DNA of 64,000 bases. Origin: Pseudomonas sp. TCU-HL1 (GTDB lineage Bacteria > Pseudomonadota > Gammaproteobacteria > Pseudomonadales > Pseudomonadaceae). Made by a program: the position numbers and the translations under genes. Below, one piece after another: positions 58,677 to 64,000 of the stretch (the stretch's first letter is position 1; every line of letters starts with the position of its first letter). The stretch is from positions 992,001 to 1,056,000 of the forward strand of contig NZ_CP015992.1 of the NCBI RefSeq assembly GCF_001708505.1. The letters run 5' to 3'. A model generated the notes under the pieces. That model was given only the letters and a program-made list of their open reading frames with translations. It searched no databases and was not told the origin of the DNA.

Positions 58677-61511
58677 ATGACCGATTACAAAGCGACCCTG
58701 AACCTGCCCGAGACGGCATTCCCGATGAAGGCCGGTCTGCCCCAGCGCGAGCCAGAACTGCTGCAGCGCTGGAACAGCCTCGACCTCTACGGCAAGCTGC
58801 GGCAGATGGGTGAAGGTCGCCCGAAGTTCGTCCTGCACGATGGCCCGCCCTACGCCAACGGCAGCATTCACATCGGTCACGCGGTCAACAAGATACTCAA
58901 GGACATCATCGTTCGCTCCAAGACCCTGGCGGGTTTTGACGCGCCCTATGTGCCAGGTTGGGACTGCCACGGCCTGCCCATCGAGCACAAGGTCGAGACC
59001 ACCCACGGCAAGAACCTGCCGGCAGACAAGACGCGCGAGCTGTGCCGTGCCTACGCTGCCGAGCAGGTCGAAGGCCAGAAGGCCGACTTCATTCGCCTGG
59101 GCGTATTGGGCGAGTGGGACAACCCCTACAAGACCATGGCGTTCGCCAACGAGGCCGGTGAAATCCGCGCCCTGGCCGAAATGGTCAAACAAGGCTTCGT
59201 GTTCAAGGGCTTGAAGCCGGTGAACTGGTGCTTCGATTGCGGTTCCGCCCTGGCTGAGGCTGAAGTCGAATACGCCGACAAGAAGTCCGATGCCATCGAC
59301 GTCGCCTTCCCGATCGAAGACGCCGACAAGCTCGCCGCCGCCTTCGGCCTGTCGAACCTGGCCAAGCCCGCCGCCATCGTCATCTGGACCACCACCCCCT
59401 GGACCATCCCGGCCAACCAGGCGCTGAACGTCCACCCCGAATTCAATTACGCGCTGGTCGACACCGGCGCGCGCCTGCTGGTGCTGGCTGAAGAGCTGGT
59501 GGAGTCGTGCCTTTCGCGCTATGGCCTGGAAGGCCAGGTCATCGCCACCGCCAAGGGCGAGGCGCTGGACCAGGTCCGCTTCCGTCACCCCTTCTACGAG
59601 CGCCTGTCGCCCGTCTACCTGGCCGAGTACGTCGAGCTGGGGGCCGGTACCGGCATCGTCCACTCCGCGCCGGCCTACGGCGAGGACGACTTCCGTACCT
59701 GCAAGCAGTACGGCATGAGCAACGACGACATCCTCAGTCCGGTGCAGAGCAACGGCGTCTATGTCGAGTCGCTGCCGTTCTTCGGCGGCCAGTTCATCTG
59801 GAAGGCCAACCCGGCCATCGTCGCCAAGCTGGAAGAAGTGGGCGCGTTGCTCAAGCACGAATCCATCAGCCACAGCTACATGCACTGCTGGCGCCACAAG
59901 ACTCCGCTGATCTATCGCGCCACGGCCCAGTGGTTCGTCGGCATGGACAAGCAACCGGAGCAGGGCGCCACGCTGCGTGAGCGCGCCCTGGACGCCATCG
60001 GCCAGACCGAGTTCATCCCGGCCTGGGGCCAGGCGCGCCTGCACGGCATGATCGCCGGTCGTCCGGACTGGTGCATCTCCCGCCAGCGCAACTGGGGCGT
60101 ACCGATCCCGTTCTTCCTGCACAAGGCCTCCGGCGACCTGCACCCGCGTACTGTCGAGCTGATGGAACAGGTTGCCCAGCGCGTCGAGCAGCAAGGCATC
60201 GAAGCTTGGTTCAAGCTGGATGCCGCCGAACTGCTCGGTGACGAGGCTGGCCAGTACGACAAGATCAGCGACACACTGGACGTCTGGTTCGACTCGGGCA
60301 CCACGCACTGGCACGTCCTGCGCGGCTCCCACGCCGAACTGGGCCATGCCAGCGGTCCGGCTGCCGACCTCTACCTGGAAGGTTCCGACCAGCACCGTGG
60401 CTGGTTCCATTCGTCCTTGCTGACCGGCTGCGCCATCGACGGCCATGCACCTTACCGCCAGCTCCTGACCCACGGTTTCACCGTGGACGAGAGCGGTCGC
60501 AAGATGTCCAAGTCCCTGGGCAACGTGATCGCCCCGCAGCAGGTCACCGACAGCCTGGGCGCCGACATCCTGCGCCTGTGGGTATCTGCCACCGACTATT
60601 CCGGCGAGATGGCCGTCTCCCAGCAGATCCTCCAGCGCAGCGCCGACGCCTATCGCCGAATCCGCAACACCGCGCGCTTCCTGCTGGCCAACCTGAACGG
60701 CTTCGACCCGGTCAAGGACCTGCTGCCCACCGAAGACATGCTGGCCCTGGATCGTTGGGCCGTGGACCGCGCCCTGCTGCTGCAGCGCGAACTGGAAGAG
60801 GCCTACGGCGAATACCGCTTCTGGAACGTCTACTCCAAAGTGCACAACTTCTGCGTGCAGGAGCTGGGTGGCTTCTACCTCGACATCATCAAGGACCGCC
60901 AGTACACCACCGCCGCCGACAGCGTTGCGCGTCGCTCCTGCCAGACCGCGTTGTTCCACATCGCCGAGGCCCTGGTGCGCTGGATTGCCCCGATCCTGGC
61001 CTTCACCGCCGAGGAAATCTGGCAGTACCTGCCGGGCGAGCGCAACGAGTCGGTCATGCTCAACACCTGGTACCAGGGCCTCAGCGAAATGCCGGAAGGC
61101 ACCGAGCTGGACCGCGAGTTCTGGGAGCAGGTCATGGCCGTCAAGGCGTCGGTCAACAAGGAACTGGAAAACCTGCGCAGCACCAAGGCCATCGGCGGCA
61201 ACCTGCAAGCTGAAGTCACCCTGTTCGCCGAAGAGGCCCTGGCCGCCCGCCTGGCCAAGCTGGGCAACGAGCTGCGCTTCGTGCTGATTACCTCCGCTGC
61301 CGAAGTCCAGCCGCTGGGCAGTGCGCCGGCCGATGCCGTCGAGACCGAGGTTTCTGGCCTCAAGCTGAAGATCAACAAGTCCGCGCACACCAAGTGCGGC
61401 CGTTGCTGGCACCACCGCGTTGACGTCGGCCAGTTCGTGAAGCATCCGGACCTGTGCGGCCGTTGCGTGGAAAACATCGAAGGTGCTGGCGAGGTACGTC
61501 ACTATGCCTAA
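58677..61511 (+). CDS. ileS: Isoleucyl-tRNA synthetase
   Basis: This class I enzyme charges tRNA-Ile. The 944-residue protein has HIGH at about residue 65 (GSIHIGHAVNKILKD), the editing domain (TTTPWTIPANQALNVHPEFNY), KMSKS at 609-613 and a C-terminal zinc site (CGRCWHHR and CGRCVENI). It is the bacterial type 1 IleRS, the kind sensitive to mupirocin. It overlaps lspA by 8 bp. Confidence 0.99.
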   Translation: MTDYKATLNLPETAFPMKAGLPQREPELLQRWNSLDLYGKLRQMGEGRPKFVLHDGPPYANGSIHIGHAVNKILKDIIVRSKTLAGFDAPYVPGWDCHGLPIEHKVETTHGKNLPADKTRELCRAYAAEQVEGQKADFIRLGVLGEWDNPYKTMAFANEAGEIRALAEMVKQGFVFKGLKPVNWCFDCGSALAEAEVEYADKKSDAIDVAFPIEDADKLAAAFGLSNLAKPAAIVIWTTTPWTIPANQALNVHPEFNYALVDTGARLLVLAEELVESCLSRYGLEGQVIATAKGEALDQVRFRHPFYERLSPVYLAEYVELGAGTGIVHSAPAYGEDDFRTCKQYGMSNDDILSPVQSNGVYVESLPFFGGQFIWKANPAIVAKLEEVGALLKHESISHSYMHCWRHKTPLIYRATAQWFVGMDKQPEQGATLRERALDAIGQTEFIPAWGQARLHGMIAGRPDWCISRQRNWGVPIPFFLHKASGDLHPRTVELMEQVAQRVEQQGIEAWFKLDAAELLGDEAGQYDKISDTLDVWFDSGTTHWHVLRGSHAELGHASGPAADLYLEGSDQHRGWFHSSLLTGCAIDGHAPYRQLLTHGFTVDESGRKMSKSLGNVIAPQQVTDSLGADILRLWVSATDYSGEMAVSQQILQRSADAYRRIRNTARFLLANLNGFDPVKDLLPTEDMLALDRWAVDRALLLQRELEEAYGEYRFWNVYSKVHNFCVQELGGFYLDIIKDRQYTTAADSVARRSCQTALFHIAEALVRWIAPILAFTAEEIWQYLPGERNESVMLNTWYQGLSEMPEGTELDREFWEQVMAVKASVNKELENLRSTKAIGGNLQAEVTLFAEEALAARLAKLGNELRFVLITSAAEVQPLGSAPADAVETEVSGLKLKINKSAHTKCGRCWHHRVDVGQFVKHPDLCGRCVENIEGAGEVRHYA

Positions 61512-62007
61512 GGCATATGGCCGCCTCGGCTGGCTCTGGCTGACTGCGCTGGTGTTCGTGCTGGACCAGGCGAGCAAATGGTTCTTCGAGACCGAGCTCA
61601 ACCTCTACGAGCAGATCGTGGTCATCCCTGACTACTTCAGTTGGACGCTGGCCTACAACACGGGCGCTGCATTCAGCTTCCTGGCCGACAGTTCCGGTTG
61701 GCAGCGCTGGCTGTTCGCGACCATCGCCCTGGTGGTCAGTGCTGTGCTGGTGGTCTGGCTGAAGCGCCTGAAACCCGAAGAGACCTGGCTGGCCATTGCG
61801 CTGGCCCTGGTCCTGGGCGGGGCGCTGGGCAACCTCTACGACCGCGTGGTGCTTGGCCATGTGGTCGATTTCATCCTGGTGCATTGGCAGCACCGCTGGC
61901 GCTTCCCGGCATTCAACCTGGCGGACAGTGCCATCACGGTCGGCGCCGTGATGCTGGCGCTAGATATGTTCAAAGCGAAGAAGTCCGGAGAAACCGCCCA
62001 TGACTGA
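61504..62007 (+). CDS. lspA: Lipoprotein signal peptidase LspA
   Basis: LspA cuts the signal peptide of prolipoproteins at the inner membrane. The 167-residue protein has four helices and the two catalytic Asp motifs GNLYDRVVLGHVVDF and FNLADSAITVG, plus DQASKWFFE and NTGAAFSFL. The start overlaps the end of ileS and the stop overlaps fkpB, showing tight coupling in the ribF-ileS-lspA-fkpB-ispH operon. Confidence 0.98.
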   Translation: MPKAYGRLGWLWLTALVFVLDQASKWFFETELNLYEQIVVIPDYFSWTLAYNTGAAFSFLADSSGWQRWLFATIALVVSAVLVVWLKRLKPEETWLAIALALVLGGALGNLYDRVVLGHVVDFILVHWQHRWRFPAFNLADSAITVGAVMLALDMFKAKKSGETAHD

Positions 62008-62437
62008 ACATCGCATAGGGCCGGACATGGAGGTCACCCTGCATTTCGCCATCAAGCTCGACAATGGCGACGTGGTGGACAGCACCTTCGAGAAGAATCC
62101 CGCCACCTTCAAGGTGGGTGACGGCAACCTGCTGCCGGGCTTCGAGAGCGTGCTGTTCGGCCTCAAGAGCGGCGACAAGCGCGTGCTCGCCATCGAGCCC
62201 GAGCAGGGCTTCGGCCAGTACAATCCGCAGAACGTGCAAGTGATGCCCCGGGGCAACTTCCAGGACATGGAGCTCTCCGAAGGCTTGCTGATCATCTTCA
62301 ACGATGCGGCCAACGCAGAGCTGCCCGGCGTGGTGAAGATCGTCGACGACACCCACGTAACGATCGACTTCAACCACCCGCTGGCGGGCAAGCCGCTGAG
62401 CTTCGAGGTGGAGATCCTGTCGGTGAGGCCAGCCTGA
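62000..62437 (+). CDS. fkpB: FKBP-type peptidyl-prolyl isomerase FkpB (SlpA)
   Basis: The 145-residue SlyD-like isomerase has the FKBP parts NGDVVDSTFEKNPATFKVGDGNLLPGFE and an inserted flap domain (FGQYNPQNVQVMPRGNF). It lacks the His-rich tail of SlyD. The place between lspA and ispH is typical for fkpB/slpA. Confidence 0.96.
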   Translation: MTEHRIGPDMEVTLHFAIKLDNGDVVDSTFEKNPATFKVGDGNLLPGFESVLFGLKSGDKRVLAIEPEQGFGQYNPQNVQVMPRGNFQDMELSEGLLIIFNDAANAELPGVVKIVDDTHVTIDFNHPLAGKPLSFEVEILSVRPA

Positions 62438-62450
62438 TGGGCAGTGGCCC

Positions 62451-62496
62451 TGTAGAAGCGAGGGGGACGCCGAGTCCTTGCTCGCGATGAAGCGAC
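62451..62496. repeat. Degenerate REP pair between fkpB and ispH
   Basis: TGTAGAAGCGAGGGGGACGC then CGAGTCCTTGCTCGCGATGA is a worn version of the GTAGGAGCGAG...CTCGCGA unit, inside the operon. Confidence 0.45.
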
Positions 62497-62529
62497 TAAG
62501 GGCCACGAAGGCTGTACGAGGTAACTAAC

Positions 62530-63477
62530 ATGCAAATCAAACTCGCCAACCCCCGCGGCTTCTGCGCCGGCGTCGACCGTGCCATCGAGATCGTCAACCG
62601 CGCCCTGGAAGTCTTCGGGCCGCCGATCTACGTGCGGCATGAAGTGGTGCACAACAAGTTCGTGGTCGAAGACCTGCGCGCCCGTGGCGCCGTGTTCGTC
62701 GAAGAGCTGGATCAGGTGCCGGACAACGTCATCGTCATCTTCAGTGCCCATGGCGTTTCCCAGGCGGTGCGCCAGGAAGCCGTACGCCGTGGCCTCAAGG
62801 TATTCGATGCCACCTGCCCGCTGGTGACCAAGGTGCACATGGAAGTCGCGCGCTACAGCCGCGATGGCCGCGAATGCATCCTCATCGGCCACGCCGGCCA
62901 CCCCGAAGTGGAAGGCACCATGGGCCAGTACGACGCCAGCAATGGCGGTGCCATCTACCTGGTGGAGGACGAGGCCGACGTTGAGCGCCTGGTTGTGCGC
63001 AACCCTGATGCGCTGTCGTTCGTGACCCAGACCACGCTGTCCATGGACGACACCAGCCGGGTCATCGACGCACTGCGGACCAAGTTCACCAGCATTGGTG
63101 GCCCGCGCAAGGATGACATCTGCTACGCCACCCAGAACCGCCAGGATGCGGTCAAGCAACTCGCTCACGAGAGCGACGTGGTCCTGGTGGTCGGCAGCCC
63201 CAACAGCTCTAACTCCAACCGCCTGCGCGAGCTTGCCGAGCGCTTGAACACTCCGGCCTACCTGATCGATGGCGCCGAAGACCTCAGGCGTGAGTGGTTC
63301 GACAACGTCCAGCGGGTCGGCATCACCGCCGGCGCCTCGGCACCCGAAGTGCTGGTGCAAGGTGTGATCGAGCAGCTTCGGGAGTGGGGCGCGGAGGTCG
63401 CCGTCGAGCTGGATGGCAGGCCGGAGAACGTGACCTTCTCCATGCCGAAGGAATTGCGGGTGGTCAACGTCGGTTGA
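62530..63477 (+). CDS. ispH: 4-hydroxy-3-methylbut-2-enyl diphosphate reductase IspH
   Basis: IspH is the last enzyme of the MEP isoprenoid pathway, making IPP and DMAPP with a [4Fe-4S] cluster. The 315-residue protein has the three cluster Cys (Cys12 in NPRGFCAGVDRAI, Cys96 in DATCPLVTKVH, Cys198 in KDDICYATQ) and the active-site Glu in GHAGHPEVEGTMGQ. Last gene of its operon. Confidence 0.98.
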   Translation: MQIKLANPRGFCAGVDRAIEIVNRALEVFGPPIYVRHEVVHNKFVVEDLRARGAVFVEELDQVPDNVIVIFSAHGVSQAVRQEAVRRGLKVFDATCPLVTKVHMEVARYSRDGRECILIGHAGHPEVEGTMGQYDASNGGAIYLVEDEADVERLVVRNPDALSFVTQTTLSMDDTSRVIDALRTKFTSIGGPRKDDICYATQNRQDAVKQLAHESDVVLVVGSPNSSNSNRLRELAERLNTPAYLIDGAEDLRREWFDNVQRVGITAGASAPEVLVQGVIEQLREWGAEVAVELDGRPENVTFSMPKELRVVNVG

Positions 63478-63520
63478 CACTACCCATCCCATCCCATCCG
63501 AATCCGGAGGCGGGTGTGAG

Positions 63521-64000
63521 TCAGCAGCTGCCAGGCCTCTTCTTGACGCTGCGTACCCTGCCCGTTGCGTTCAGTACCAATTGCCTGATCGGCAGCCGGC
63601 CATCGGCATGGCAAAGCGTCAATGTGCCGGCTTGGAAGGCGCCGCCTATCAAAGATGTTCGGCCCATCGGCGTGTAACGCACATAACGCCGTACTGGTGA
63701 ATTGCCCTTGATGATTAACCCTTCCGGTTGTGGGCCGACCTGCCTCAGCACGGGTTCGTCGTAGTCCCATCGACCATTGCCGTTCTGATCGGCGTAGATC
63801 AGCCACCCTGTTGACCAGTTTCCGTCCTGGTTATCGACGAGCACCGCGACCCTCCGTGTTACTGATGCTTGGCGCGCATAGGCAAAGCTCGTGATCAGTG
63901 CCTGATTGGCGGCAGTCAATTCCTGTGCGCGGATGAGCTGGCTGAGCTTCGGAACTCCAAGGCTGATGCACAGCGCGACAAGTGTCAGTACGACCAATGC
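63521..64000 (-). CDS. GspH/FimT-family type IV pilus minor pseudopilin (5' end outside window)
   Basis: The gene reads leftward from beyond base 64000; 159 or so codons are visible. It opens inside the hydrophobic pilin helix (MVVLTLVALCISLGVPKLSQL), the segment that follows the prepilin peptidase site GFTLIE, which is not in the window. Then come FAYARQASVTRRVAVLVDNQDGNWSTGW and the C-terminal GspH domain. It matches FimT/FimU-type minor pilins. In P. aeruginosa a pil/fim cluster also lies beside ispH, with pilE nearest. Confidence 0.88.
   Translation of the reverse strand, partial: ALVVLTLVALCISLGVPKLSQLIRAQELTAANQALITSFAYARQASVTRRVAVLVDNQDGNWSTGWLIYADQNGNGRWDYDEPVLRQVGPQPEGLIIKGNSPVRRYVRYTPMGRTSLIGGAFQAGTLTLCHADGRLPIRQLVLNATGRVRSVKKRPGSC

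Noticed and set aside
58653..61601. Long antisense open frame of 982 codons over ileS
   Set aside because: It is the reverse shadow of a highly conserved GC-rich gene; its translation is low-complexity (Val/Gly/Gln/His rich) without domains.

Overview
The window is a 64 kb chromosomal stretch of a GC-rich Pseudomonas. Gene content and order from about 22 kb onward follow the P. aeruginosa PAO1 block from mscL/radA back to ispH (radA, mapZ, a DUF3015 gene, cstA, glyA, morA, ettA, gdhA, rtcB, Lon-like protease, fklB, ispB, rplU-rpmA-obg, proB, creA, rpsT, murJ, ribF-ileS-lspA-fkpB-ispH). The many Pseudomonas-type intergenic palindromes and several rearrangements indicate a related species rather than P. 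aeruginosa itself. No rRNA, tRNA, CRISPR array, prophage or full insertion sequence was seen.

Layout. 0-6.2 kb: a metallopeptidase fragment, a DUF411 protein, a DUF4345 membrane protein, a purine permease-trmA pair, a DJ-1-like protein and an MFS exporter. 6.5-12.8 kb: a probable operon for an exported molybdenum hydroxylase (Tat-signal molybdopterin subunit, [2Fe-2S] subunit, tri-haem cytochrome c) with its maturation factors (XdhC type, MocA type). 13.1-15.7 kb: the cyanide-insensitive bd-type oxidase cioAB plus a DUF2474 small protein, with an ANR-like box upstream. 15.9-22.1 kb: rlmG, a ferredoxin reductase, an orphan cbb3 catalytic subunit with a small partner, and cysI-DUF934 sulfite reduction genes. 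22.4-30.4 kb: a TerC/CBS/CorC protein, mscL, radA, the PilZ protein MapZ and the peptide/pyruvate-type transporter CstA. 31.2-41 kb: glyA, the GGDEF-EAL protein MorA, ettA and gdhA. 41-50 kb: a lipoprotein, rtcB, a DUF4105 periplasmic protein, a DksA-like protein, a Lon-like protease, fklB and a Fur-box-preceded small gene. 50.5-63.5 kb: conserved housekeeping genes. The end holds the start of a type IV pilus minor pseudopilin gene.

Main find. Two short non-coding elements (30825-31136 and 50231-50444) look like MITEs with IS4-like ends (TAATGC...GCATTA). Each is flanked by a 12-13 bp direct repeat. Removing the element and one repeat copy restores a good intrinsic terminator hairpin, for glyA and ispB respectively. 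The duplicated target is the hairpin loop plus four stem pairs on each side. Both copies carry their own terminator-like hairpin at the end nearest the gene, so they seem to break one terminator and supply another.

The intergenic regions are also dense in at least six other palindromic repeat families. Some of these have been absorbed into gene ends, for example the 3' end of the mocA-like gene.
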